A DNA stretch of 35,033 nt from an uncultured Oscillospiraceae bacterium (GCA_900543525.1 UQRS01000012.1:1-35033), one strand, 5' to 3'. Positions 15,301 to 22,206 are shown, counted from the first letter of the stretch. The notes: generated from the sequence alone by a model not told the origin. A program made the numbers and translations.

Positions 15301-16526
15301 AGACCGCTACGGCCTCTGCCATGGCGGAGGAGATCGCCTATCAGTACAAGCAAAAGGGCTATCAGATGGGTCTTACCAAGGGCGTTTATCAGACCAGCAA
15401 TCACGGTGGATACCTGATTGTGCAGAGCGACGTCCATGTGCTGGAGGGCGAGGTTACCTATACCGACAATGTCGGAAATCCGTGGGGCAGCGAGGGACGC
15501 TATTGGTCCTGCGTAATCGCGCCCTTTTCCGGAACGGCCTTCAGCGTGAACGGCTATCTTTCCTCCTCGGACTACGGGTATGAGATGCCGCTGTGCGACA
15601 GCTTTGTTTATGACGGCCATGTGTATCAGGTCTACAGCACCGGCGTGACCTATCATGAGGATATCGCACTGGTTCGGGATACCAACCCGGCCTTTGCTAC
15701 CTATGACTTCTACCCCGGCAGCGGAGACGCGGCCAACAACAACACCTTTGCCTATGCTTACGCAAAGTATGCACAGGAAAATAAGTGGGCCGGCAAGGTG
15801 CTTGGTATTCCGTACGGCAATGTGGAGATCACGGCGGACGGCACGGCCAAGTATCAGCGTTTTTACAGCGCGGACGGCGACGCCTATATCCTGGCCGCGA
15901 CAGAGACGGTTGCGGCGGCCGACGGCAGCAGCGCCGCCCCCGAAGGCGCTTACACCCTGACCGGAAAGATGCTGGAGGCCTTCCTCCTCCTCGGGGAAAC
16001 GGATGCAGAGCGCCTGGCAGTGACCGGCGCGGCCGTTTCGAACGCGGAGGAGACGGAGGACGGCTACTGGATTCAGCAGTTTGAAAAGGGCGTTCTGGTT
16101 GTCCTCTCCGACAGCTCCTACTTTGTGCGAAATGAGGAGTATACGGCCGCGGTGAAGGATGCGGCGGACTTTGCCGCTGCGGCGGCCGCCCTCCCGGAGC
16201 TGGAGGCTATGGACGCGGACGATTATGCAAGCGCGCTGGCGCTGAAGCAGAAGTACGATGCATTCTCCGCTCTGACGCTGGCGCTGCTCTCCTCCGACGC
16301 GGTGCAAAGGATGAAGACGGCGCTGACCTGGACAAAGCCCCTGATTTTGGGAGACATGGACGGCGACGGATTTGTGACCGTATCGGACGTGGTTCTGCTG
16401 CGGCAGATTATCATCGGCGGCGCCCCGACGGAAGAGGAGTGCAAACGCGGCGATCTGACGGTGGATGGCGTGCTGACCGTCTCCGACGTGGTGGCGCTGC
16501 GCGGCCTGATTGTCAGCGGCGGTTAA
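12333..16526 (+). CDS. Secreted CotH-domain protein with helical repeats, discoidin-like and dockerin domains
   Basis: This 1397-residue modular extracellular protein has a signal peptide (residues 1 to about 31, ending AAAA). A CotH domain follows, with family-type residues N287-Y-D and W313-D-Y-D; CotH proteins have a kinase-like fold and act in spore coats in Bacillus. Next are helical repeats of the type ARxAYDALxxxxKxxVxNYxxLxAAE: one clear copy before the next domain and four after it (about 711-960). A discoidin/F5/8C-like domain lies at about 579-707 between them. An LGFP-like stretch (KVLGIPYG...YQRFYS) and a C-terminal type I dockerin with two Ca-binding halves (1340-1397) complete it. 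The dockerin implies docking to a cohesin or scaffold at the cell surface, not a spore coat. The ATG start has GGATGGAG upstream. It is monocistronic. Substrate unknown. Confidence 0.85.
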   Translation: MEKTLRKLTALTLCILLALSCCLPGFTAAAAEGEEAETPTYTAPTNLPAMYVNLENNFPQENIDKENWVPANISLVGAEGYDDLIEVAGNMKGRGNYSWSAEKKPYGLKFNKKTDLLGLGKAKKWVLIANYWDKTMLRNYITLTLAADMGLKYTTEVRFIDLYVNGVYRGNYLLTEKVEIGKERVNIDDENGGVLFEIEQEYRHNSECDYCHQTPSGVHLTYKEPEYESDEEGEIFNTAFIQNMMNTMNPILDTIDTSLSQGYDAYSKYIDVQSFVDWYILNEFTKNYDSQFVTSCYCYYDPKDGLLHMGPAWDYDTCYGNQSGDGYGVPEGYLISTGSPWYRMLMSDESFLKLVKERWTELKANGTIYSCMQNILNGSKLIAASQVLNNEAWPNMLLTDGPRGGKQNVYYTYKEEVDYLRKFVAMRTLWLDEEWNVSPETTANKLDNINMIAGGLLLDNSMAIDDSYFTKAYELYTSLSDEEKATLSDEINRMLGDYEVFAVESAIKSAAAITSYTQKSIVENARRLYESLSEEKKAQVTNYADLLAAEAKLLALAAEMGIANVSQNEITSLVEKGSVTAPTGFGGEGVDKLFDGLTSTKYCVGFQNSLTIAWEMAQPAAVSVYALATANDSPERTPKAWKLEGSNDGESWTLVDQVDDAAMPETYFTYKEFFADAPAVYSQYRMTITATAGQSGVMQFSELLVGGSADEAVEAVIRAIDAIGPITSLEQKAAVAEARAAYDALDSDKKVFVNNYASLVAAEVAILKLEGGSAALNAVIAQIDALGEITSLDSREAVGAARTAYDALTDAEKTMVTNYDALLAAEEAISTLQKDADDRAAAAAVDALIDAIGEVVSKEQAEAIQAARAAYRALTPKQKFYVEKLAVLVAAETALGQIDLLPNVLETIGSIGDPVTHRDGPTVRKARELYDALPEADRASVTNYAALTAAETALQALYDAFDVQVRFNTERSTFSTTPWMDFAKLSEAQQTATASAMAEEIAYQYKQKGYQMGLTKGVYQTSNHGGYLIVQSDVHVLEGEVTYTDNVGNPWGSEGRYWSCVIAPFSGTAFSVNGYLSSSDYGYEMPLCDSFVYDGHVYQVYSTGVTYHEDIALVRDTNPAFATYDFYPGSGDAANNNTFAYAYAKYAQENKWAGKVLGIPYGNVEITADGTAKYQRFYSADGDAYILAATETVAAADGSSAAPEGAYTLTGKMLEAFLLLGETDAERLAVTGAAVSNAEETEDGYWIQQFEKGVLVVLSDSSYFVRNEEYTAAVKDAADFAAAAAALPELEAMDADDYASALALKQKYDAFSALTLALLSSDAVQRMKTALTWTKPLILGDMDGDGFVTVSDVVLLRQIIIGGAPTEEECKRGDLTVDGVLTVSDVVALRGLIVSGG

Positions 16527-16829
16527 AAGTTTTATCGAAAAACGGCGCTTTCCTCTGAATTTTGACAGAAAGGAGCGGCGCCTTCCCCGGATTTTTACAG
16601 GAAGAGGCAACAGCTTCCTTCGAAATCCGGAAACCGTAAAAATAAAAAGGCAGTTTGGTCGTATGCTGGCCAAACTGCCTTTTTTTCTTGCCCCAGGGAG
16701 GCAGCTTTTTTATCTTGCCCTATTCCGCTCTGCGTGACGAAAGAGTGGGCTGCCGGGCGGCATGGTTCGGTTCCTGTCAGCTTGAAAATGAGGAAAAATA
16801 AAAAATTCCTAAAATTATAAAATTTCCTC
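16527..16829. other. Gap between the CotH gene and perR
   Basis: Besides the terminator at 16649, this gap holds an imperfect GGCGC/GCGCC hairpin in its first 75 bases. The distal part becomes strongly AT-rich just before the perR promoter. No convincing gene was seen in either strand; the open frames here are extensions of shadows from the CotH gene. Confidence 0.6.
16644..16686 (+). terminator. Intrinsic terminator after the CotH gene
   Basis: GGCAGTTTGG (16649-16658) pairs perfectly with CCAAACTGCC (16670-16679). It is flanked by AAAAA on the 5' side and seven T residues on the 3' side, so it may work in both directions. Confidence 0.92.
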
Positions 16830-16858
16830 TTGACAAATCGCAAGATAGGCTGTATTAT
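16830..16858 (+). promoter_or_regulatory. Promoter of perR
   Basis: A perfect TTGACA (16830-16835) and TATTAT (16853-16858) are 17 bases apart in AT-rich DNA. The predicted start falls inside the operator-like palindrome at 16865-16877, an arrangement expected for autorepression. Confidence 0.8.
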
Positions 16859-16864
16859 AATAAC

Positions 16865-16877
16865 AGTAATCATTACT
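16865..16877 (+). promoter_or_regulatory. Fur/PerR-type operator candidate
   Basis: AGTAAT-C-ATTACT is a perfect 6-1-6 inverted repeat. Its TAATnATTA core matches the core of the Fur/PerR family box. It lies just downstream of the perR -10 element, over the likely transcription start. Binding of PerR here is inference from position and symmetry. Confidence 0.6.
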
Positions 16878-16902
16878 ATTACTAATTGAGGGAGGTGAGA
16901 GG

Positions 16903-17286
16903 TTGGAAAAATATTCCCGCCAACGGGAGGCCATTCTGACCGTGCTGCGGGGGGTGAGCTGTCATCCGACCGCCGCCTGGATCTACGACCGGGTGCGGCA
17001 GGAGATTCCCAACATCAGCCTGGGCACTGTGTATCGCAATCTGGCCAGCCTCAAGCGTTCCGGAGAGATTATCAGTTTTACTCCGGCCGACGGAGTGGAG
17101 CGCTTTGACGGGGATACGGCGGCGCACGACCACATGATCTGCGTTTCGTGCGGAGAGGTTGTGGATATTCCGCATGTGGATATCGCTCCCTTGCTGCAGG
17201 AGGCGGAGGCGCGCTCTCACTGTACGGTTACCGGCGGTGAAATCCTCTTTCACGGGATCTGCTCGCATTGTCAAAAGGAAAAATAG
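16903..17286 (+). CDS. perR: Fur-family peroxide-responsive repressor PerR
   Basis: This 127-residue Fur-family repressor has an N-terminal winged helix (SLGTVYRNLASLKRSGEI) and a C-terminal dimerisation domain. The structural zinc site is complete: C80, C83, C120 and C123. All five regulatory-metal ligands of Bacillus PerR can be aligned: H21, D69, H75, H77 and D88. The aspartate at the last position is a hallmark separating PerR from Fur, which usually has glutamate. The start is TTG at 16903 with GGAGG at 16891-16895. The protein is slightly shorter than usual at the N-terminus. An operator-like palindrome over its own promoter suggests autoregulation. The downstream gene is a reverse rubrerythrin, a known PerR target in clostridia. 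Zur or Fur function is less likely. Confidence 0.85.
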   Translation: MEKYSRQREAILTVLRGVSCHPTAAWIYDRVRQEIPNISLGTVYRNLASLKRSGEIISFTPADGVERFDGDTAAHDHMICVSCGEVVDIPHVDIAPLLQEAEARSHCTVTGGEILFHGICSHCQKEK

Positions 17287-17287
17287 T

Positions 17288-17325
17288 CGCCAAAAAGCAG
17301 AAAAATTTACTGCTGGCGGATATTT
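17288..17325 (+). terminator. Weak hairpin between perR and rubrerythrin
   Basis: CGCCA and GCAG on the left pair with CTGC and TGGCG on the right, with an AAAA bulge, followed by a short T-run. It could act as a weak terminator or processing site between perR and rbr. No clear promoter was found for rbr in the 121-base gap, so partial read-through is plausible. Confidence 0.4.
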
Positions 17326-17407
17326 TTATAAGCCTTCGCATTCAGGAAAACACAGAATTTCCGAAATGCAAAGGCGGTAAAAAATTAAATTAATGGAGGA
17401 AAAAACA

Positions 17408-17947
17408 ATGAAAAAGTATGTATGTCTTGTTTGCGGTTATGTTTACAGCGGGGATGAGGCTCCGGATACCTGCCCGGTTTGCGGCGCTCCGGCTTCCAAA
17501 TTCCAGCTGCAGGATGAGAACGCCGTCTATGCCGACGAGCATAAGGTCGGCGTCGCCCAGGGGGTAGAGGCGGACGTGATCGAGGATCTGCGCGCCAATT
17601 TCGCCGGCGAATGTTCCGAGGTCGGCATGTATCTCGCCATGTCGCGGCAGGCCGACCGGGAGGGTTATCCCGAAGTGGCGGAGGCCTTCAAGCGCTATGC
17701 TTTGGAGGAGGCCGAGCATGCGGCAAAGTTTGCCGAGCTTCTGGGCGAGGTTCTGACCGACTCTACCAAGAAGAATCTGGAGATGCGCGCCGAGGCCGAG
17801 GCGGGCGCCTGCCTGGGCAAGAAAAAGCTGGCTACCCGTGCGAAGGAGCTGGGCTATGACGCGATCCATGACACTGTGCATGAGATGTGCAAGGACGAAG
17901 CCCGGCACGGCTGCGGTTTCGCCGGACTGCTCAAGCGGTTCTTCTGA
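17408..17947 (+). CDS. rbr: Reverse rubrerythrin (rubredoxin plus diiron peroxidase)
   Basis: This 179-residue cytoplasmic protein has an N-terminal rubredoxin domain (C6-x2-C9 and C22-x2-C25). A ferritin-like four-helix domain follows, with the diiron ligand motifs E-x-x-E, EEAEH and DEARHG. Having the rubredoxin domain first defines the reverse rubrerythrins, which in clostridia reduce hydrogen peroxide and oxygen with electrons from NADH via reductase partners. ATG 17408 is preferred over ATG 17393, because GGAGGA at 17395-17400 is then an ideal ribosome site. It lies directly downstream of perR, which fits peroxide-induced expression. All metal-site motifs are intact. Confidence 0.95.
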   Translation: MKKYVCLVCGYVYSGDEAPDTCPVCGAPASKFQLQDENAVYADEHKVGVAQGVEADVIEDLRANFAGECSEVGMYLAMSRQADREGYPEVAEAFKRYALEEAEHAAKFAELLGEVLTDSTKKNLEMRAEAEAGACLGKKKLATRAKELGYDAIHDTVHEMCKDEARHGCGFAGLLKRFF

Positions 17948-17985
17948 TTCCCGAAATTTCGGTAAAAGTTTTTATAAAAAACGGC

Positions 17986-18030
17986 AAAGCCGCCGGGTGG
18001 GGAGTTTCCCTCAACCGGCGGCTTTTTTTT
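17986..18030 (+). terminator. Intrinsic terminator after rubrerythrin
   Basis: AAAGCCGCCGG (17986-17996) pairs perfectly with CCGGCGGCTTT (18015-18025). The loop has its own short pairing and eight T residues end the structure. Confidence 0.93.
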
Positions 18031-18081
18031 CTGCTTTTGCCGTGGCACAGAGGGGATAAGTCCGGCCGAGCTGCTTTTCCC

Positions 18082-18254
18082 CCGGCCGGAGTATCTCCGC
18101 CGCCTCGGCCAAACCGCCTCTCCTCAGGCCGGAGCAGCCCGCCCATCTGTTCAAGATGACTAAGCATCCCAACCCGGCCGAACGGTTCACCCTGTCCCAC
18201 CAACTCCGATCCGGCCGGAGTATCTTCGCCGCCTCGGCCAAACTGCCTCTCCTC
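18082..18254. repeat. 44-bp direct repeat pair
   Basis: Bases 18082-18125 and 18211-18254 match over 44 positions with two C/T differences. Both begin CCGGCCGGAGTATCT and end GCCTCTCCTC. The period is 129 bases. The 85 bases between the copies contain further CGGCCG-rich words. An open frame crosses both copies on the minus strand, but it also runs through the rubrerythrin terminator and has no family character, so the repeat is treated as non-coding. The rest of 18255-18520 shows no recognisable feature. Confidence 0.8.
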
Positions 18255-18520
18255 CGTTTGTTTTACCGGGAGAATTTTCCGGCAGGCAGGCCGAGGGGGA
18301 TCTATCTTCCAAAGCGGCGGCGCGCAGGGGAGGGCAGGGGCATCATCCGTGCGTGCCGGCCGCCGACTTGACGACTGCCGAAGGGGCGCTTTTCCTACGA
18401 CCGGCGGCAATAGAACCGCAAAAAAGAACAGCAGCCAGGGAGATATTTCGTAAGGAAAGTGACATTGCCACAAATAGGCAGTGTCCCTTTGACACAAAAG
18501 CAGCTTGTATTCATATCCTA

Positions 18521-18616
18521 TTATGAAATTCCGGTTTGGAGGATGTCCGATCCAACAATGCTTACAACGATTTGGGCGACCGAATATGTAAAGACGTACC
18601 TTATGCTTGTGAACAT
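18521..18616 (-). CDS. Possible 31-residue peptide
   Basis: An ATG at 18616 is preceded on the minus strand by AGGAGAGG with 9-base spacing. It opens a 31-codon frame ending at TAA, with a hydrophobic centre (VAQIVVSIVG). A weak TTGTTT/TATGAT promoter-like pair lies just upstream. No family is recognised. The good ribosome site is the only real support, and the sequence may be chance or a decayed gene beside the mobile element at 18709. Confidence 0.2.
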   Translation of the reverse strand: MFTSIRYVFTYSVAQIVVSIVGSDILQTGIS

Positions 18617-18708
18617 CTCTTTAATCCTCTCCTCATAACCTGAAATCATCATAACATATAAGTTTCCCCCGAAACAAAAAATAGTTAGATTTTGGTGTCA
18701 AAATTCGA

Positions 18709-18895
18709 TACCATCGGTTAACAAGGGCAAACACGCCTGACAGTGCGTCTTCCCGACGCTTTTTGCCCTTTTCTCCTTGGCGGGCGTCAGCCCGCCTGCG
18801 TCTCAAAAACCAAAAATTACTCGAAAATCCATCGCTGGTAGGTGCTTTGCATTTCTGCCCGGCAAAACCTTGTATTCCCTTGTCAACCGATGGTA
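18709..18895. mobile_element. MITE-like element, copy A (internally deleted)
   Basis: The element is bounded by 19-bp terminal inverted repeats: left at 18709-18727, and right CCCTTGTCAACCGATGGTA at 18877-18895, with one mismatch. The outermost bases are TA on both sides, as expected if the inserted unit is CCATCGG...CCGATGG with a duplicated TA target, the pattern of IS630/Tc1-mariner elements. The reverse complement of 31011-31288 aligns along its whole length with about 15 mismatches by eye and one 91-base gap. An internal GGCGGGC-GTCA-GCCCGCC hairpin is present (18779-18796). There is no coding capacity, so a transposase would have to act in trans. Confidence 0.85.
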
Positions 18896-18911
18896 CGCAC
18901 TAAACATATAG

Positions 18912-18976
18912 GCAAAATGTGAGCCCCCTCCTTATGTGAGGCTCCCTTCTTACAGAAGCGGGCCTTACGCCCCGCT
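18912..18976 (-). terminator. Hairpins after the glycosidase gene
   Basis: Two hairpins follow the minus-strand stop: AGCGGG/CCCGCT (18957-18976) and GAGCC/GGCTC (18921-18944). The second is followed on the minus strand by ACATTTTG. The U-tract is short, so termination strength is uncertain. Confidence 0.5.
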
Positions 18977-18977
18977 G

Positions 18978-19982
18978 TTATACTTTCAAAGGAATGCAGA
19001 TGTTATAGCTATGTGTGAGCTGATAGGGGCGGTCGCCATCCCCGGTGGCAAGATAGAGATGGGTTGGGACTCCCTCTTCCAACAAAAGAAAGGGTCGTTC
19101 CAGGTTCGGCTGTGTAGTGGTACTGCCATCATCCCAGGAGATGGTACGGCTGTAAACCCTGCACGCGGGCTCGACTTCCCAATGGACACAATCCCTGCTT
19201 TCGGCGTAGAAACCGGCGCCCCATTCCCCGCTGATGCGCCCGTCAGGGTTATCATCCTTGATGAGCAGGCGAAAGCGTCCGTCGGAATACCACAGGAAGG
19301 GATCCTCCACCCGGCCTCCAAACCCCTCGATCGGACTGTCTGACAGCCGGTAGAACTCTCCGTCGGGCGAATCGGATCGTGCCGCGCCGATTTGCAGCGG
19401 AGCATCGGCGCAGGAACGGGACTTGTAGAGCATATAGGTACTGCCGTCCGGCAGAATAGTCACGGCGGGGTTGGTTGTGGCGGTACAGTCCCAGTGAGAG
19501 CAGTCGCGGGGAGGCAGAATCGGCTCATCGCGCCGTTCCCATGGACCGAACACACTGTCCGATACAGCCAGGCCAATCCGTTTGCGGTTCCACACTTCAG
19601 TAAAGAGTGCGTGGTCGTTATTGTCGGGGGAGATATCCCCAAAATAGGTTGTCCCCATGTAGTAGAGGTAATATTTCTCCTGGTACTTGGCAATAAAGGG
19701 GTTGTGTGTATTCCGTCCGTCGAAATAGCGGGGAGAGCGTTCTTCCAAAACGACCTGCTCCAGCCGGAACGGGCCTTCCGGCCTGTCGGAGGCCGCACGG
19801 ACAATCCGGCAGTGATAAAGCCAGTTCGCCCCAAATCCCATGGAACGTTCCCAAAGGGAAGCAAACATATGGTAGCGGCCGTCTTCCCCACGGATTACGC
19901 TGCCGCACCAGATCATCTTATCCTTCATGCGAAATCCGCCGCCGCGCACGGCAGGCAGAAGTTTTCCCTGCAATGGATTCAT
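18978..19982 (-). CDS. GH43-like five-bladed beta-propeller glycoside hydrolase
   Basis: This 334-residue protein has no signal peptide, so it probably acts in the cytoplasm on imported oligosaccharides. Repeated propeller-blade signatures are visible: GSVIRGEDGRYHMF near the N-terminus, THNPFIAKY, TTNPAVTILPDGSTYMLYKS, RVEDPFLWYSDGRFRLL, and ERPFLLL before the C-terminus. This set of motifs occurs in proteins annotated as GH43-like or sucrase-like hydrolases in gut bacteria; the substrate cannot be read from the sequence. The ATG has GGGAGGG on the minus strand 8 bases upstream and a promoter candidate at 20010-20038. It is a single gene between a MITE-like element and a gene remnant, with no transporter beside it, which suggests acquisition or a reduced sugar locus. 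Confidence 0.75.
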   Translation of the reverse strand: MNPLQGKLLPAVRGGGFRMKDKMIWCGSVIRGEDGRYHMFASLWERSMGFGANWLYHCRIVRAASDRPEGPFRLEQVVLEERSPRYFDGRNTHNPFIAKYQEKYYLYYMGTTYFGDISPDNNDHALFTEVWNRKRIGLAVSDSVFGPWERRDEPILPPRDCSHWDCTATTNPAVTILPDGSTYMLYKSRSCADAPLQIGAARSDSPDGEFYRLSDSPIEGFGGRVEDPFLWYSDGRFRLLIKDDNPDGRISGEWGAGFYAESRDCVHWEVEPACRVYSRTISWDDGSTTTQPNLERPFLLLEEGVPTHLYLATGDGDRPYQLTHSYNICIPLKV

Positions 19983-20009
19983 GACATACCCTCCCGATCA
20001 TTTTTGGCC

Positions 20010-20038
20010 AGTATAGCACCTTTTTGCGGTTCGCACAA
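20010..20038 (-). promoter_or_regulatory. Promoter candidate of the glycosidase gene
   Basis: On the minus strand TTGTGC (20033-20038) and TATACT (20010-20015) are 17 bases apart. The -10 is good and the -35 is weak (3 of 6). A weak -35 would fit regulated expression; no operator was recognised. Confidence 0.45.
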
Positions 20039-20077
20039 GCGTTTTGGAAAAAGAATATTCCGCAGAAGGGGGAGAAG

Positions 20078-20224
20078 ATGAAGTCACTTTGGCGGCAGGA
20101 ATGTGGAATTCCGCCGTGGGGGCTTACACACAATATCCAGGCGGACATTGCGGTGATCGGCGCCGGAGTGGTGGGACTGACCATCGTTTATGAGCTGCAA
20201 AAAAGAACAGCCGCAAGGCTCTGA
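20078..20224 (+). pseudogene. 5' stub of a FAD-dependent oxidoreductase gene
   Basis: The frame from ATG 20078, with GGGGGAG just upstream, encodes about 43 residues typical of the start of a DAO-family FAD enzyme. These are a WRQ...PP leader and the dinucleotide-binding strand-loop-helix ADIAVIGAGVVGLTIVYELQKR with an intact GxGxxG. The frame then enters the ftsH terminator and stops in its loop at 20222-20224. The remaining roughly 300 or more residues expected for the family are missing. This is a truncated relic, probably left by a deletion or insertion that joined this locus to the 3' side of ftsH. Confidence 0.75.
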
Positions 20225-20251
20225 CCTTTTCATCAGACCCTTGCGGCTGTT
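20199..20251 (-). terminator. Terminator of the rnj-ftsH cluster
   Basis: AACAGCCGCAAGG (20206-20218) pairs perfectly with CCTTGCGGCTGTT (20239-20251), and TCTGA/TCAGA extends the stem inside the loop. On the minus strand it is followed by CTTTTTT. It lies 21 bases after the ftsH stop. Confidence 0.93.
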
Positions 20252-20271
20252 TTGCGTTATCTTTTTAAAGC

Positions 20272-22206
20272 TTACCGGTCGGAGGCGGAATCGTCCTTCG
20301 ACTCTGCTTCCGGCTTCAATTCACCGAAGGCGCGGTCGCCGGAGGCTGCGGCTTCCGGAAATATGACCTCGCTTTCCATCAGTGCGCGGAAAGCCTCTCC
20401 ATCAATCTTTTCTTCATGGAAAAGGATCTGCGCTACCTTGTGCAGCTTGGGCATGTTCGCTTTGAGAATGCCCAGCGCCTTGTCATACTGCCCGGTGATG
20501 ATGCTCTCGATCTCCTTGTCAATATCGGCCGCAATCTGCTCCGAATAGTTGGGCGTGGAGGAGAAATCGCGCCCGAGGAAAACCTCGTTCTGATCGGTGC
20601 CGAACATGATCGGGCCGAGCTTGTCGCTCATGCCGTAGCGCGTGACCATCTTGCGCGCGATGTCGGTAGCGCGCTGAATGTCGTTGGAGGCGCCGGTGCA
20701 GATGTCATCCTGGGTCAGCGCCTCGGCAGCGCGGCCGCCCAGCAGGGAGCAGATATCCTCCAGCAAAGTGGTGCGGGAGATGTGGGTCTTATCCTCCGCC
20801 GGGAGGTACATGGTGTATCCGGCCGCCATTCCGCGCTGAATGATCGAAATCTGATGCACCTTATCCTGGGTCGGCAGATGATAGGAAACGATGGCGTGCC
20901 CCGCCTCATGATAAGAAGTGATCATCTTATCCTTGTCGTTGATGACATGGGAGCGCTTTTCGGTGCCCATGACAACCTTGAGGGTAGCCTCCTCAATATT
21001 CGGCTGGGTGATGGCCTTCAACCCCTGCCGCACGGCAAGGAGAGCCGCCTCATTCAGCAGGTTTTCCAGATCGGCGCCGGTAAAGCCGGCGGTCGACTGT
21101 GCAATGGTTTTGAGGCTGACATCCGGTCCGAGCGGCTTGCCGCGGGCGTGTACCTTGAGGATTTCCTCTCTGCCCTTGACGTCGGGATAGTTCACGGTAA
21201 TCTGCCGGTCAAAACGGCCGGGACGCAGCAGCGCCTTGTCCAGAATGTCGGGGCGGTTGGTGGCCGCCATAACGATGACGCCCTCGTTCGCGCCGAAGCC
21301 GTCCATCTCCACCAGCAGCTGGTTGAGGGTCTGCTCCCGCTCGTCGTGTCCGCCACCGAGGCCGGCGCCGCGCTGGCGGCCGACCGCGTCGATCTCATCA
21401 ATAAAGATGATGGCCGGCGCGTCCTTTTTCGCCTGCTCAAAGAGGTCGCGTACCCGCGAGGCGCCGACGCCGACAAACATCTCGACAAAATCCGAACCGG
21501 AGATCGAGAAGAAAGGCACCCCGGCCTCCCCAGCGACGGCGCGGGCCAGAAGTGTCTTACCCGTTCCGGGAGGGCCGACCAGCAGCACACCTTTGGGAAT
21601 GCGGGCGCCAAGCTCGTTGAATTTCTTGGGGTTTTTCAGGAATTCAACGATTTCGGACATCTCTTCCTTTTCCTCGTCCGCGCCCGCAACATCGGCAAAG
21701 GTGGTTTTTCGCTTGTCGTCGGAGCTTTTCTTGATCTTGGCCTTGCCAAAACTCAGCGTTTTGTCGGTGCCCATGCCGCCGTTCATCCGCCGCATCATAA
21801 AGACCCAGAAGCCGATCATGACGGCGATCATCAGTACGCTCGGCAGAAGGCTGGCCAGCCAGGAGGCGCCGCCGCCCTTCTTGTAATCCACGATGATTGC
21901 CTTGGCGGGATCGTCGGAGTGGTTTTGCATATTGTCCTGCAAAAATTCCGACACGTCGCTGTAGAAGATGGAGACGTTCGCCACGTTGTAGCGGTGACGC
22001 ACGCCGTCGGCGCGGGTGGTGTAGATCAACTCTCCGCTGTACTGATTGAGATCAATTTCGGAAATCTCGTAATTATAGAGCATCTCTATAATGTCGCTGT
22101 ACTTTTTCTCCTCCGTTTTGCCGGAGCCGAACATAACAGCGGCGATCGTGATGATGAGCACGATCGGGATTCCGAGATAAAGCAGTACGTTTTTCAGATT
22201 TTTCAA
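20272..22206 (-). CDS. ftsH: ATP-dependent zinc metalloprotease FtsH
   Basis: FtsH is a membrane-anchored AAA+ protease that degrades misfolded membrane proteins and selected regulators. The 644-residue protein has two N-terminal membrane segments (about 7-26 and 118-137) around an extracytoplasmic loop. The AAA domain has Walker A GPPGTGKT at 211-218, Walker B IIFIDEID, and the second region of homology ATNRPDILDKALLRPGRFDR. The zinc protease motif HEAGH is at 433-437. The start is TTG at 22206 with AAGGAG 10 bases upstream. It is the last gene of the minus-strand cluster, 35 bases after hpt, in the tilS-hpt-ftsH order known from Bacillus and many Firmicutes. The length is normal and all motifs are intact. 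Confidence 0.98.
   Translation of the reverse strand: MKNLKNVLLYLGIPIVLIITIAAVMFGSGKTEEKKYSDIIEMLYNYEISEIDLNQYSGELIYTTRADGVRHRYNVANVSIFYSDVSEFLQDNMQNHSDDPAKAIIVDYKKGGGASWLASLLPSVLMIAVMIGFWVFMMRRMNGGMGTDKTLSFGKAKIKKSSDDKRKTTFADVAGADEEKEEMSEIVEFLKNPKKFNELGARIPKGVLLVGPPGTGKTLLARAVAGEAGVPFFSISGSDFVEMFVGVGASRVRDLFEQAKKDAPAIIFIDEIDAVGRQRGAGLGGGHDEREQTLNQLLVEMDGFGANEGVIVMAATNRPDILDKALLRPGRFDRQITVNYPDVKGREEILKVHARGKPLGPDVSLKTIAQSTAGFTGADLENLLNEAALLAVRQGLKAITQPNIEEATLKVVMGTEKRSHVINDKDKMITSYHEAGHAIVSYHLPTQDKVHQISIIQRGMAAGYTMYLPAEDKTHISRTTLLEDICSLLGGRAAEALTQDDICTGASNDIQRATDIARKMVTRYGMSDKLGPIMFGTDQNEVFLGRDFSSTPNYSEQIAADIDKEIESIITGQYDKALGILKANMPKLHKVAQILFHEEKIDGEAFRALMESEVIFPEAAASGDRAFGELKPEAESKDDSASDR

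Noticed and set aside
14064..16673. An 869-codon minus-strand frame opposite the CotH-dockerin gene, and a 667-codon one opposite fusA (8801-10804)
   Set aside because: Both are antisense shadows of well-supported genes, with no start signals and compositionally odd products.
17931..18497. A 188-codon minus-strand frame with repeated FGRGG-DTPAG words
   Set aside because: The repeated words come from the 44-bp DNA repeat. The frame also reads through the rubrerythrin terminator, and its start has no ribosome site.
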